DNA of 64,000 bases from Mycoplasma sp. CAG:877 (lineage in GTDB: Bacteria > Bacillota_I > Bacilli_A > RF39 > UBA660). The first letter of the stretch is position 1, and each line of letters begins with the position of its first letter. Below the pieces are notes generated by a model that was given only the letters and a program-made list of their open reading frames with translations, searched no databases and was not told the DNA's origin. Made by a program: the position numbers and the translations under genes. Below are positions 26,491 to 36,937 of this stretch, piece by piece. The stretch lies in contig HF992498.1 in assembly GCA_000433455.1 (NCBI GenBank), forward strand, positions 48,752 to 112,751, read 5' to 3'.

Positions 26491-28791
26491 CTATCTTTTA
26501 CCTTTTTTTCTCTTACTTTTATTATCTACTTTTGGTTCTTCTTTTTTTACTCCCACTTTAACAGCTGATAATACTTGTTCTGGAGAAATGACTGTTACAT
26601 TCATATCTAAAACTTCAGGTTCTTCCTCAACCACTACTGGTGTAGCAGCAACTGTATTAACTACTTGTGAAACTTCTGGAGCTCCAATATCTTTAGCATC
26701 TATTTCTACTTGTTTTTTCTCTGTAACTACAGTAGTATGAGTCTTTTCTTTACTAACATCAAGTTTAGCATCACTAGTATTAGCATTATTATTATCAGTA
26801 ACAACTTCTTCTTTAGGAGTAACTTTTACAGTCTCTAATACATCCTCAGAAGAAATCTTATCCCCAGTATTAGCCGTATCAACTTTAGAAGCTTGCTCTA
26901 ACTCTTGTTGCTTCTTTATTAAATCTATTTTTTCTTTCTCTTGAATTTCTTTTTCTTTTTGTTCTTTTTCTTTAGCTGCTTTCTCTTGCTCTTCTTTTTC
27001 TCTTCTTTGACGTTCTTTTTCAGCTTTAGCCTGTTCTTCTGCTAACTTCTTCTGTCTTTCCTGCTCTTCTCTAGCTTTTGCTTCTAATTCTTTTCTTTCT
27101 TTATCTTTTTGTATTTTCTCTAATCTTTGTTTTTCTTTTTCTACTTTTATTTTTTCTTCTCTTTCTTTCTCTTCTTTTAATTTAGCTTCTTTTTCTAATC
27201 TTAAACGTTCTTTCTCTGCTTTTTCTTGTTCAATTTTAGCAAGTTTCTCAGCTTTTATTTTCTCTTCTAATTCTCTTCTTTGTCTTTCACGTTCTTCTTT
27301 TTCTTTTAAAGCTTGTTCTCTTTCTTGCTTTTGCTTTTCTTCATTTAAAAGTCTAGCCTTTTCTCTTTCTTCCCTCTCACGTAAAGCCTTTTCCTTCTCT
27401 TCTTTTTTTCTTTCTTCTCTCTCTCTTTTTAATCTTTCTTTTTCAAATCGCTTCTGTTCAGCTTTTTCTCTTTTTATCTTTTCCATTGCTTCTTTTATTT
27501 TCTTTTTATCAGCTTTAATCTTTTCTTCTTTTGCTTTTTTCACTTCATATTCTTCTTGTTTTACAGCTTCAATTATTTTTAGTTGTAAAGGAACAGTTGC
27601 TCCCTTTTTACTATTCTTCATAAGAGTAGCATCTATTGCTGCCCTACCTGCAACAGTACTATTAACATTCTTCTTATTTTTTCTTTTTCTATTAATTACC
27701 AACACCAATACTAAAAATGACGAAAATACAAAAAGTCCTGAAACAATAGTAAGTAATAAGTCATTACTTTTAACTTCACTAGCTTCCCCAACATAACTAG
27801 CATAAATAATATATTTTTTTACACTACCTGCCTCAGACGTAACTTTAATAATAATCGAATCATCCTTACCAATATTACTATTTCCAGTAATAACAACAGT
27901 AGCACTACTATCTTCAGTAATAGCCCTAATATCTAAATAGTTATTTTTAATAGTTCCAATATTATATTCAAAAACATCACTCGAAAAGTTCAAGTTATAA
28001 CCATCTATTTTAATATTACTAAGTAAAGCATTATCAGAAAGTAATTTTTCTAACCTTGTAACATTAACTTTATAACTTAAAACAGTTCCATCTTCCGCAA
28101 CAACTTCTATTAAAAATTGATTAGCTCCAGTAACTAAAGATAAATTAGTTGGTAATTTAATAGTTGCTTTATTATCATTTGCAACAGCATCTATCTTAAC
28201 AGAACTAACATTACTTGAAACTTCTACATTATATTCATTAATACTTGGATTAAAATTAATATCTATATCATTAACAATTAAAGACTTTAATGTTGCATCA
28301 CTACTCTTAACTGGCTCAACTGGAGTAGGATCAGGTGTTGGTGTAGGATCCGGAGTATTACCAATAACAGTAATTGAAACACTCTTATTAGGAATAACTG
28401 CTACTTCTCCATTATCACTAGTAAATGTTATCCCATTCATATAAAAAGTTCCAACCCCAGAAGCAACAGCTTTTAAATATACAGTACCCAACTCAAAATT
28501 ACCAGGATACTTATCAGATGAAGTTAAAGAAAGATTAGGCCACTCACTATTAATCTTCCATATACGTTCCGCTTTAAAATTAGTAACTATAATATTTCCA
28601 TCAGAAGTAAGATTAGAAAAAATCTCTGAAACAGTCCCATCAGAATACCCAACAATCTTACATCTAACGTCATCACCTACATTAACTGTAGTAGAATTAC
28701 AAGAAAAAGAAATATCCCCTGATAATCCAAGAGTCTTAACAGGAATAAAAAAGCTCAATAATACTATTACAAATAAAAACTTTTTCTTCAT
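26491..28791 (-). CDS. Membrane protein with cadherin-like domains outside and a long Lys/Glu coiled coil inside
   Basis: A 766-residue protein with a signal peptide (MKKKFLFVIVLLSFFIP), a cohesin-like first domain, a Pro-rich linker (NTPDPTPTPDPTPVEP), and two cadherin-like beta-sandwich domains (SDATLKSLIVNDIDINFNP and DNALLSNIKIDGYNLNFSS, each with a YNV/YNI strand). A membrane helix follows near residue 365. The rest is cytoplasmic: about 250 residues of KEE/REE-rich coiled coil and a variable acidic tail ending KSKRKKGKR. Start is ATG 28791 after GGAGG; the 17 upstream codons have no ribosome site. A signalling or scaffold role across the membrane is possible but unproven. Confidence 0.72.
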   Translation of the reverse strand: MKKKFLFVIVLLSFFIPVKTLGLSGDISFSCNSTTVNVGDDVRCKIVGYSDGTVSEIFSNLTSDGNIIVTNFKAERIWKINSEWPNLSLTSSDKYPGNFELGTVYLKAVASGVGTFYMNGITFTSDNGEVAVIPNKSVSITVIGNTPDPTPTPDPTPVEPVKSSDATLKSLIVNDIDINFNPSINEYNVEVSSNVSSVKIDAVANDNKATIKLPTNLSLVTGANQFLIEVVAEDGTVLSYKVNVTRLEKLLSDNALLSNIKIDGYNLNFSSDVFEYNIGTIKNNYLDIRAITEDSSATVVITGNSNIGKDDSIIIKVTSEAGSVKKYIIYASYVGEASEVKSNDLLLTIVSGLFVFSSFLVLVLVINRKRKNKKNVNSTVAGRAAIDATLMKNSKKGATVPLQLKIIEAVKQEEYEVKKAKEEKIKADKKKIKEAMEKIKREKAEQKRFEKERLKREREERKKEEKEKALREREEREKARLLNEEKQKQEREQALKEKEERERQRRELEEKIKAEKLAKIEQEKAEKERLRLEKEAKLKEEKEREEKIKVEKEKQRLEKIQKDKERKELEAKAREEQERQKKLAEEQAKAEKERQRREKEEQEKAAKEKEQKEKEIQEKEKIDLIKKQQELEQASKVDTANTGDKISSEDVLETVKVTPKEEVVTDNNNANTSDAKLDVSKEKTHTTVVTEKKQVEIDAKDIGAPEVSQVVNTVAATPVVVEEEPEVLDMNVTVISPEQVLSAVKVGVKKEEPKVDNKSKRKKGKR

Positions 28792-28840
28792 AATATTTCC
28801 TCCACAGTCCCCTACCATAAATTTATTATAGCAAAATTTC

Positions 28841-28870
28841 AAAAAAAAGAATAGTACAAAATACTATTCC
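28841..28870 (-). terminator. ABC transporter operon terminator
   Basis: GAATAGTA (28849-28856) pairs with TACTATTC (28862-28869), followed on the minus strand by eight T. Confidence 0.88.
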
Positions 28871-28876
28871 AAAAAT

Positions 28877-30526
28877 TTATTCTAACTCCAATATATTCTT
28901 TACAGTAAATTTCTTATTTAATACTAAAACCAATATATTTAATACAAATAATATACTAAATATTATAATTGCTATAGTATCAATACCATAATTATTCTTA
29001 TATAAAAAGTAACCTCCTCCTAAGAATAATCCAAATAGTAATAATACAATTACCATTACAATAAAGTTATTAGAATTTTCCCTTAAAGCATTTAACTCAT
29101 CATCCCAAATCAATTTAGGATTAATAGAATCAATAACTATACCTAAGAATGTAACAAATAAAATACATAAGAAACTAACAAGTACAAAGAATAATATCAT
29201 CACTAAAGGAAATCCTATACTTACATAGAATATTAGTGCAAATAAATTAAATCCTATAAAAGCAACACTAATACTTACTAAAGCTTTAACCATAATTTGT
29301 TTATCATATTCTAATGGAACACTCTTCATAAAATCAAAGTTTTTTCCTTCTCTAGAAAATGATGAAGCCGCAATACTATTAATTGCTGGTAATAGTATTG
29401 AAATACTAACTACAAATAATAAAATTATTGTTAAAAAGTCTCCATTACAACTTCTAGCAAGCTTCTCTAATTCACAAAAACTAATATCAGAAAATCTAAG
29501 TTTATAAATAACATATACTAGTAATGGCCATATAAAATTAATTAAAATACAATTAGAAAAATAAGCAGTCGTTCTAAATAAAATAGCCATTTCTTTCTTA
29601 AAATAAGATAAAACTGGACTTTCTACTTTAATATCATCTAAACTATTACCCTTTTTAGAAGCTGTATCTCCTACATTTAATCCAACTAGTCCTTTAAAGT
29701 ATAATCCTTGTGCTAATCCTAAAAATACTAAAACATATAAAATATTAACTAAAATATATAGTAATAAAGATGAAATACTACCAGTAGAAATAGTATCTAT
29801 AAATAAATGAATATGTGGAAATATCCATCTCATCGTATATAATAAACTCTTATCTCCATTAACAAATCTCTCTATATAAGTATCTATATTAAAATCTGTT
29901 AATCCACTTAAAGCATATATTGCTACTAGTAAAAGAGCTACTATAAATCCTAATCCAATCTTTTTAACAGTCTCTTTATTTTTAATAAACTTTGTAAAAC
30001 TCATTAACAAGATACTAATAATTCCACAATATATCATTGGTATTAATGGCAAAGTAAACATTCCAAGTATTCCTAAAATAAAATAATAAAATTCAATACC
30101 TGATCCTAAGTAATAACCTATAACACTAAATACTACTATAATTAACTGCATAAGTGTTTCTGCTATAAAAGCTGCACTAAATTTAGCGGCTATTATTTTA
30201 AATGGTTTTATAGGTAATGGTAATAAATTTTCAACATCACCAGTAAAATAAAATTCATTAAGTATAACATTAAATCCAAATATAAAAGAAAATATCGATA
30301 TAACAATACACATTACTTCAAGTCCAGTAGTAGCGTATCCATACTCTTTTAATACAGCAGTCATAGACATAACGAAGAACATACAAATTAATGCAAATGG
30401 TAACATTACAAAAAGAATAACAAAACCTACTAGTATTTTATTTATTGTTTTCTTCTTTTTATCATCTGCATCTCTCATTGATAAAGATCTAAGAAATACT
30501 TTTACTAAAGACAAGTAATTACTCAT
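28877..30526 (-). CDS. ABC-2 type transporter permease
   Basis: A 549-residue membrane protein with about twelve hydrophobic helices and short loops, typical of large ABC-2 exporter permeases. It has the conserved GxVExLLPLPIKPFKIIAAK-like region at residues 95-115 (DVENLLPLPIKPFKII). Its ATG overlaps the end of the ATPase gene by eight bases, and GGAGG lies upstream, so the two are translated together and form one exporter. The substrate is unknown; nearby genes give no clue. Confidence 0.85.
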   Translation of the reverse strand: MSNYLSLVKVFLRSLSMRDADDKKKKTINKILVGFVILFVMLPFALICMFFVMSMTAVLKEYGYATTGLEVMCIVISIFSFIFGFNVILNEFYFTGDVENLLPLPIKPFKIIAAKFSAAFIAETLMQLIIVVFSVIGYYLGSGIEFYYFILGILGMFTLPLIPMIYCGIISILLMSFTKFIKNKETVKKIGLGFIVALLLVAIYALSGLTDFNIDTYIERFVNGDKSLLYTMRWIFPHIHLFIDTISTGSISSLLLYILVNILYVLVFLGLAQGLYFKGLVGLNVGDTASKKGNSLDDIKVESPVLSYFKKEMAILFRTTAYFSNCILINFIWPLLVYVIYKLRFSDISFCELEKLARSCNGDFLTIILLFVVSISILLPAINSIAASSFSREGKNFDFMKSVPLEYDKQIMVKALVSISVAFIGFNLFALIFYVSIGFPLVMILFFVLVSFLCILFVTFLGIVIDSINPKLIWDDELNALRENSNNFIVMVIVLLLFGLFLGGGYFLYKNNYGIDTIAIIIFSILFVLNILVLVLNKKFTVKNILELE

Positions 30527-31241
30527 GTTTAATAACCTCCATAAATAATTCTTCTAAGTCTTTCTTATCATATTTATCTTTTAATTCTTTTAGTGTACCA
30601 ACAAATACTGCCCTACCTTTATCTATAATTGCTATTCTATCACATAACTTTTCTGCTACTTCTAAAACATGTGTTGAGAAGAATACTGAGTTTCCTTTAT
30701 CGGCATGTTCTCTCATCATTTTCTTTAACTCAAAAGCAGACGTTGGATCAAGTCCTATTAAAGGTTCATCTAATATCCAAACTGCTGGATCATGTACTAA
30801 AGCCGCAACTACCATCATCTTTTGTCTCATACCATGAGAATAACTTTGCATAGGCTTATCTAAAACATCACTTAGTCCAAATCTATCACCAAATGTCTTA
30901 ATACGTTCACGTCTTTCCCTTAAAGGAACCTTATAAATGTTTGCTATAAAGTTAATGAACTCCATACCAGTAAGTTTTAAAAACATATCTGGACTATCCG
31001 CAATATACCCAATAATCTGTTTAGCCTTCAAACTATCTTTTACAATATCATATCCATTAACTTTAATAGTACCAGTATCAGGTTGTAAAATACCAGTCAT
31101 CATCTTAATAGTCGTAGTCTTGCCAGCACCATTAAGTCCAATAAAACCAACAATCTCACCATCATCAATAGTTAAATTTAACTTATCTATTGCTTTAATA
31201 TTATTATTATAAGTCTTACTAACATTCTTTATCTCTATCAT
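30519..31241 (-). CDS. ABC transporter ATP-binding protein
   Basis: A 240-residue ABC ATPase: Walker A GLNGAGKTTT (near residue 38), Q-loop region IGYIADSPDMFLKLTG, signature YSHGMRQKM, Walker B VWILDEPLIGLDP and the switch histidine in FFSTHVLEVAEKLC. It has the short ABC-2 exporter form. Its partner is the permease gene directly downstream, with which it overlaps by eight bases. TAGGAGA precedes the ATG. Confidence 0.93.
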   Translation of the reverse strand: MIEIKNVSKTYNNNIKAIDKLNLTIDDGEIVGFIGLNGAGKTTTIKMMTGILQPDTGTIKVNGYDIVKDSLKAKQIIGYIADSPDMFLKLTGMEFINFIANIYKVPLRERRERIKTFGDRFGLSDVLDKPMQSYSHGMRQKMMVVAALVHDPAVWILDEPLIGLDPTSAFELKKMMREHADKGNSVFFSTHVLEVAEKLCDRIAIIDKGRAVFVGTLKELKDKYDKKDLEELFMEVIKHE

Positions 31242-31316
31242 AACAAAAGTCTCCTATAATAAATATAACACAAAAGTATAGAAATGAAAAATTATATTAA
31301 AAAAATTATTTTATAC

Positions 31317-34268
31317 CTACCCAATTACATTTTTATTTACATCTTTTGTAATTAAATATGGATCTTCCATAGTACCATTTCCACCATCTGTTCTAATACC
31401 ACTTTTAAGTACAATAGCTGGTCTCACACCATAATTATCTCTAACATCATAATTAGAACTATCTCCACCAACAGTTCCCATAGAAGTAACATAAGAAACA
31501 GAGGCATTAAGCCCATAATAAGATCTAGGAGTTAACATCCAATCAGTCATACCAGTATATAAATAGTAACTAGAATTAGCACTATTAGATCCCCCAGCAT
31601 AAATATACTCATCCAAAGTAAGTAACGCTACTGGATACTTAAAGCCTTCTATACTAGTATTCAAAATATCATTACTATTAGCACAAGTAAAAGATAATTT
31701 ATAAGAACCATAATACAATCGGTAATATCCAATAAAATGCGTATAAGAATCATTACTAGCATCGGTATCTTTACTAAGTAATGAGCTATCACTAATTGTT
31801 CTATCACTACACCAGTTAGCATCCTCTAAATACTTTGTATAATTTAATAAATTATTTTTATACCAATTATCAACAACACTCTTAATAGTTGAATCATTTT
31901 TATTTTCAAACATCTCATTCTTAAGATCTTCTATTCCCTTACCACCAGTCATACTATAATAGCCTGTATTATCATCTACTGTATTATTAGTCTTCTTATG
32001 TTTTAAAATATAATATAAAGTACTACAAGAATTACTTTCTGATAAACATGTATAATTATGCTTATTATATATCTTAGATCCGCCTGTTAAATAGTCTCCC
32101 ATATTAATACTAATTGTATCTTTTAATGTATATACTCCATTAGAATAAGTAAAATCATTACCAAATATCCATTTATGATTATCTCCATCTGCATATAAAA
32201 ATTCATAAGTAAGACCATCAGTAAATTCATAATAATTTAAATATGTAGAACCAGAAGTAGCTAAATATACTTGTCCCACATTAGTACAACTAGTCTCAGT
32301 TTCAGAAAGACAAGTATATTTCTTATCTAAATTACTATGATTTTCTTTATAAAGATATTGAACCGGATTAACTAAAGTATATACGCCATTAGAATAAGTA
32401 ACAGTATCACTAAAATAATATTTTGTATTTGGTATATTAGATTTTTGTTTCATTTGCATACCATTAGCATAATACAAATTTAATCTCTTATTAGTAAGTT
32501 CATGTAATGTCCCATACATATACCCAACAGATCCAGCTGATGCATAATTACTATTAAATTGACTACTAGCAATTCTAGTATTCACACCAGTTGTATTAGT
32601 ACAATATCCAGAAGAATCAACTTCACCATTATAAATAAGTTTTACTCCACCATTTTCTGTAGTTCTAACTATCTTCCAACAAAATCCTGCAAACTTAACA
32701 TTGTTATTTTTAACATCTCCTCTAAAATAATAAATTGGATATGTATCATTCTTGGTTGTTGCTACTTCATATAAACCTTTACCATTAGTATCAGAAGATC
32801 CACCCTTAATACTAATACCGCCAGCTGAAGAAACAAACTCACTCTTTATATTATCCATAACTGCACTATCCGCTAAAAGACTATATAAAGTCTGTACTTT
32901 AGATACTTTACCATCCATTCTTTTAGAAAGAGAAAGGCCACTCCATTTTGCCACTAATTCAACGGTCTTATTAGGCATTGTAAAATGATTAGAATCAGTT
33001 AATTTAGCTCCATTATTTTTTATAGAAAATCCCTTAAGTTGATAATTTCCACATACTACATCCTCATCATATATTTCAACACTATCAAAAACTCTATACT
33101 TCTTAGTAACAGGAAAATTAATAGTACACTCACTAGGTAAATTCATATCATAAATAACACTATTATAATTAGAAATAACCGGACTAAGACTAGAATCAAT
33201 AGTCTCACTAATATTATCTAAATTATAATTAATAATATTTTTAGTTAAAACCGGTACAACAATTTCACTATCTACATATTCATCTTTTAACTTCAACTCA
33301 ATCTTAGCTTCAACTTCCTCTAAAGTTCTAATATTATTATCTAAATTCCAAGTCAAAGTATCCTTATTAAAACTCAAAGTACCAAGAGTAGAACTATAAT
33401 TTAATACTTCAAAATAATTAGTATTTACATAACTTTTTATATTAAAAGTATCATAAGTCATAGAAACAACAGATGCTTTATCTAACTCAGTACTTATACT
33501 ATCTTTATTACTAACAAATTGTCTATCACTAACTAAAGCAATATTTTGATTTACTTTATTTCCCATCTCATACTGAACTATATGAACATTAGCATATGGA
33601 TATTTTTGTTTTAACATCTCATATGATGGTCTCTCATTAGGTATATCTTCATTTGCAACTCCATCGGTCACAAATAAAACTAGTAATTCTCTATCACTTT
33701 CTTTTTTATAATTACTTAGTAATTCATCAATTTTTAAAAATGCTTGATAATAATTAGTACCTGCTGAAAAATTAATATTATTGATTACATCTTTTATTGA
33801 ACTTTTATCACTAATAAATGTCTGTTCTATATTAGCTATAGAATTAAATGTAATTAAAGCTGTTTTATTATTACTACTCTGACTATATAATTTATCAATT
33901 AATTCAAAGCAAGCACTTTTAACATAACTAAACTTTTCAAACTTCATAGATTCAGAATTATCAATAACAAAAACCGTATCTATATAATCATAATCTGTCT
34001 TTGAAATAGTTTTTAAATCTAGTTTTAAAGTCAATTTATCTACATTACTAAAACTAATAGAACTATCTAAGTTCCATGATCCTGGATCTGTATCATAATT
34101 TAATTTAGTTGAACTAATAGATACACTATCAACAGGTACAGCTTCCGCCATCGTAAAAGGTATAAAAATAATTAAAAGTAAAAAGGTAATAACCGTCAAA
34201 ATACTAAATACAAATCTATTCCTGTCTGTCTGTCCAAGGATAGACTTTATTCCTTTCTGTGTCAACAT
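31317..34268 (-). CDS. vWA-domain surface protein (second paralogue)
   Basis: A 983-residue relative of the 17861-21316 protein with the same plan: N-terminal membrane segment (residues 20-42), AVPVDSVSISSTKLNYD, a vWA domain with an intact MIDAS site (FVIDNSESM and VLFVTDG), and a repeat ending VELVAKWSG. Then come modules with paired cysteines (KKYTCLSETETSCTNVGQVY; HNYTCLSESNSCSTLYYI) and a C-terminal domain with YLYTGMTDWMLTPRS and YGVRPAIVLKSG. The start has GGTGGTAAT just upstream. It is probably an adhesion or matrix-binding protein held by its N-terminal helix; the ligand is unknown. Confidence 0.78.
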   Translation of the reverse strand: MLTQKGIKSILGQTDRNRFVFSILTVITFLLLIIFIPFTMAEAVPVDSVSISSTKLNYDTDPGSWNLDSSISFSNVDKLTLKLDLKTISKTDYDYIDTVFVIDNSESMKFEKFSYVKSACFELIDKLYSQSSNNKTALITFNSIANIEQTFISDKSSIKDVINNINFSAGTNYYQAFLKIDELLSNYKKESDRELLVLFVTDGVANEDIPNERPSYEMLKQKYPYANVHIVQYEMGNKVNQNIALVSDRQFVSNKDSISTELDKASVVSMTYDTFNIKSYVNTNYFEVLNYSSTLGTLSFNKDTLTWNLDNNIRTLEEVEAKIELKLKDEYVDSEIVVPVLTKNIINYNLDNISETIDSSLSPVISNYNSVIYDMNLPSECTINFPVTKKYRVFDSVEIYDEDVVCGNYQLKGFSIKNNGAKLTDSNHFTMPNKTVELVAKWSGLSLSKRMDGKVSKVQTLYSLLADSAVMDNIKSEFVSSAGGISIKGGSSDTNGKGLYEVATTKNDTYPIYYFRGDVKNNNVKFAGFCWKIVRTTENGGVKLIYNGEVDSSGYCTNTTGVNTRIASSQFNSNYASAGSVGYMYGTLHELTNKRLNLYYANGMQMKQKSNIPNTKYYFSDTVTYSNGVYTLVNPVQYLYKENHSNLDKKYTCLSETETSCTNVGQVYLATSGSTYLNYYEFTDGLTYEFLYADGDNHKWIFGNDFTYSNGVYTLKDTISINMGDYLTGGSKIYNKHNYTCLSESNSCSTLYYILKHKKTNNTVDDNTGYYSMTGGKGIEDLKNEMFENKNDSTIKSVVDNWYKNNLLNYTKYLEDANWCSDRTISDSSLLSKDTDASNDSYTHFIGYYRLYYGSYKLSFTCANSNDILNTSIEGFKYPVALLTLDEYIYAGGSNSANSSYYLYTGMTDWMLTPRSYYGLNASVSYVTSMGTVGGDSSNYDVRDNYGVRPAIVLKSGIRTDGGNGTMEDPYLITKDVNKNVIG

Positions 34269-34385
34269 ATTACCACCAACTTTAGTATTTTTATCTATAT
34301 TAATTATACTATTTTTATAATTTTATTTCAATGATAAAGATGTACATGTTATAATAAACATATATATAATTGAAAGGATACAAGT

Positions 34386-34892
34386 ATGGATAATAATGAA
34401 TTAGAAAATAATGAAGAATTACAAGAACTAAACTTTATCAAAGATGCAGACAAATATACTGTCTACTATGAAGAAGATAAACAAATTAGTACCAAAACAA
34501 AAATAGCCCTAGCTGGAATAATTCTTGCCTTTGTACTAGTTATGTTCTGGCCTGGTCTAAAAACTATTAAGATTGCATTTGGGATTGGTACCATTCTGGC
34601 AATCACCTCAACAATTATAAGTATAACATCAGCTAATAAAATAGACACTCATCGTTATAATGAAAAGAAATTAAATGGACTAATAATAGTTCTTAGTATT
34701 ATTGAACTTATCTTTATGATTGCTTCCTTCTTTGTATTTATATCTTTAGAAAATATAAAATTTACCAATAAATATATTTGTCCATCTTATTCTGTTACCA
34801 ATTGTACTGATAACAAAGATGGAACAAGTACTTGTAACTTTCTAAATAAAATAGATATACCCTGCAGTACTAAAATAGTAAAAAATAAATAA
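34386..34892 (+). CDS. Hypothetical membrane protein
   Basis: A 168-residue protein of unknown function: an acidic cytoplasmic head (MDNNELENNEELQELNF), three hydrophobic helices between about residues 40 and 125, and a short outside tail with four cysteines (YICPSYSVTNC, TCNF, IPC) that could form disulfides. GAAAGGA lies before the ATG. TATAAT at 34350-34355 is a likely -10, with a weak TTTCAA -35. It is one of few plus-strand genes and ends in a bidirectional terminator shared with the redox operon. Confidence 0.6.
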   Translation: MDNNELENNEELQELNFIKDADKYTVYYEEDKQISTKTKIALAGIILAFVLVMFWPGLKTIKIAFGIGTILAITSTIISITSANKIDTHRYNEKKLNGLIIVLSIIELIFMIASFFVFISLENIKFTNKYICPSYSVTNCTDNKDGTSTCNFLNKIDIPCSTKIVKNK

Positions 34893-34925
34893 AGAATGCT
34901 TAAAAATACTCAAGCATTCTTTTTC
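34888..34925. terminator. Bidirectional terminator
   Basis: AAGAATGCTT (34892-34901) pairs with AAGCATTCTT (34912-34921). It has T-rich sequence on the right and A-rich sequence on the left. Confidence 0.82.
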
Positions 34926-35686
34926 TATACCTTAACATTTGGATTAATATATTGCCCATGCTTCTTAGTCTTCTTCTTATACTCAATAGCAGCCTTAGGA
35001 CAATTATGTAAACATCTTAAACATAAAATACATTTCTCACTCTTCCAAACTGGTTTTCCATTTTTTACTTCTATTGCTCCACATGGACACTTAACTTCAC
35101 ACATTCCACATCCAGTACAATCATTATTAACTGTAAAATACTTAGTACTACAAGCCTTATCATATGAAGAGTATACTCTTTTTACAATAAATCCTGGTAA
35201 CTTCTTACTCTGAAAAGTACCAGCCTTTTTTCCCATAATTTTTTTTATTATAAAGTCAATTCTAACTTCACTCTTCTTCTGAACCTCTTCATTACTTTTC
35301 AAATCACTAACATCATAACTAGGAGTCCAAGTATCAACCATAACAATATCAAACTTTGCTTTTAATTCAATATTAATATTTTTTAATAACTCTTCAAGCA
35401 TATCTAGAGTACCACCAGAAAAACCTCCACAAGTAGTAACACCATAAACATAATTATTACCATTACAATTAATTTTTGCTCTTTTAAAAAAATCTTTTAC
35501 TATAACTGGAACTCCAAAAAAGTAAGTAGGACAAATTATACCTAAATTTTCATTTTCATCTAAATCAAACTTATAATTATTAACTCTAATACAATCTTCT
35601 ATAGAAAATATTTTCTCAGAAGTAGCCTCACCAATCCTAGAAGCCACATACTTACTATTTCCTGTTCCCGAAAAGTATAATATCAT
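34925..35686 (-). CDS. EFR1-type protein: flavodoxin plus two [4Fe-4S] clusters
   Basis: A 253-residue electron carrier. The N-terminus MILYFSGTGNSKYVA is the FMN-binding loop of a flavodoxin. The C-terminus has two ferredoxin motifs, CTGCGMCEVKC and CILCLRCLHNC. This EFR1 arrangement carries both flavin and iron-sulfur electrons. It starts directly after the GltD-like stop (TAGATG), with GAGGGTGAG as ribosome site inside that gene, so it is the third gene of the redox operon with the hydrogenase. Confidence 0.85.
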   Translation of the reverse strand: MILYFSGTGNSKYVASRIGEATSEKIFSIEDCIRVNNYKFDLDENENLGIICPTYFFGVPVIVKDFFKRAKINCNGNNYVYGVTTCGGFSGGTLDMLEELLKNINIELKAKFDIVMVDTWTPSYDVSDLKSNEEVQKKSEVRIDFIIKKIMGKKAGTFQSKKLPGFIVKRVYSSYDKACSTKYFTVNNDCTGCGMCEVKCPCGAIEVKNGKPVWKSEKCILCLRCLHNCPKAAIEYKKKTKKHGQYINPNVKV

Positions 35687-36937
35687 CTACTCACCCTCTT
35701 TACTTAAAAACTTCATAATCGAATAAGCTGTATCTCTACCATTACGACAAGCCCAAGCAACTGTTGACTTAGCCCCTGTTAAATCCCCTGCCGCAAATAT
35801 CTTTGGATTAGATGTCTGATTATTACTATTAACCATTAAATAACCATTCTCTTTAACATCCAATTTCAAACTCTCTAAAAGTTCACTATCTGCTCTAGAA
35901 CCAACTGCCATAATAACTACATCAGTATCTATTACAAAGTTACTACCTTCAACATTAATAGCCTTTTTCTCCTTATCTAAAGTAGTCTTTACACATTCAA
36001 TACCAGTAACTTTATCTTCACCTATAACTTTAATAACATTAGTCTGAAATAAAAACTTAATACCTTCTTTTTTAGCCGCCCTAATATCATTCATCTCCGC
36101 AGACATTTCACTTCTACTTCTTCTATAAATAATACCAACTTCACTAGCACCTTCTTTTATAGCCGTTCTAGCCATATCGATAGAAACTCCTCCACCTCCA
36201 ATAACTACAACTCTTTTAGAAGTATAATCTACTTGAACTAAATTCTCCAACAATTCATTGGCTCCATATACACCATTAAGTTCTTCTCCACTAAGTCCCA
36301 TCATCTTAGATACATTAGCACCAAGTCCTAAAAATACTGCATCATACTCTTTCTCTAACTCCTTAAGAGAAATATCTTTTCCTAAAGAAACATTAGTCTT
36401 AACCTCTATTCCTAAATCAAGTATCTGTTTAATAACTTTAGAAACTAACTCCTTATCAAGTCTAAACTTAGGAATACCATGATATAAAAGTCCTCCTAAA
36501 TATTCATGTTTTTCATATATCGTAACTTGATAACCATTTTCTGCTAAAAATCCTGCACAAGTAAGACCTGATGGTCCAGATCCAATAACTGCAATCCTCT
36601 CTTTTTTCTTACTCTTTCTTGGTAATTTCCACCCATTCTCTACTGCCAAATCTCCAACATAACTTTCTATTTTACCAATCTCGACTGGATCATATGACAC
36701 TTTCTTTGCACAAGATCCTTGACATTGCTTATCAACAGGACATATTTCTCCACAAACAGAAGGTAAAACTGTACTCTTACAAAGTACTTTAAAAGCCTCT
36801 TCATAATTATTATTCTTTACATTTTCAATAAACTCTGGAATATCTATATTTAATGGACATCCTATTTGACAAGGTTTAGTAACACAAGTCTCACATTTAG
36901 AGGCAGCAATCTTTACTTCTAATTTTTCCTTTTCCAT
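35687..36937 (-). CDS. GltD-like NAD(P)H/FAD oxidoreductase with iron-sulfur motifs
   Basis: A 416-residue flavoprotein related to the small subunit of glutamate synthase. The N-terminus has the cysteine pattern of a ferredoxin-like domain (CETCVTKPCQIGCPLN and CGEICPVDKQCQGSC). It is followed by the FAD site IAVIGSGPSGLTCAGFL near residue 115 and the NAD(P) site VVVIGGGGVSIDMARTA near residue 245, and ends with FAAGDL. No large glutamate synthase subunit is nearby. Sitting between an [FeFe]-hydrogenase and an EFR1 protein, it more likely moves electrons between NAD(P)H and the hydrogenase. Its ATG shares one base with the hydrogenase stop (TAATG). Confidence 0.85.
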   Translation of the reverse strand: MEKEKLEVKIAASKCETCVTKPCQIGCPLNIDIPEFIENVKNNNYEEAFKVLCKSTVLPSVCGEICPVDKQCQGSCAKKVSYDPVEIGKIESYVGDLAVENGWKLPRKSKKKERIAVIGSGPSGLTCAGFLAENGYQVTIYEKHEYLGGLLYHGIPKFRLDKELVSKVIKQILDLGIEVKTNVSLGKDISLKELEKEYDAVFLGLGANVSKMMGLSGEELNGVYGANELLENLVQVDYTSKRVVVIGGGGVSIDMARTAIKEGASEVGIIYRRSRSEMSAEMNDIRAAKKEGIKFLFQTNVIKVIGEDKVTGIECVKTTLDKEKKAINVEGSNFVIDTDVVIMAVGSRADSELLESLKLDVKENGYLMVNSNNQTSNPKIFAAGDLTGAKSTVAWACRNGRDTAYSIMKFLSKEGE

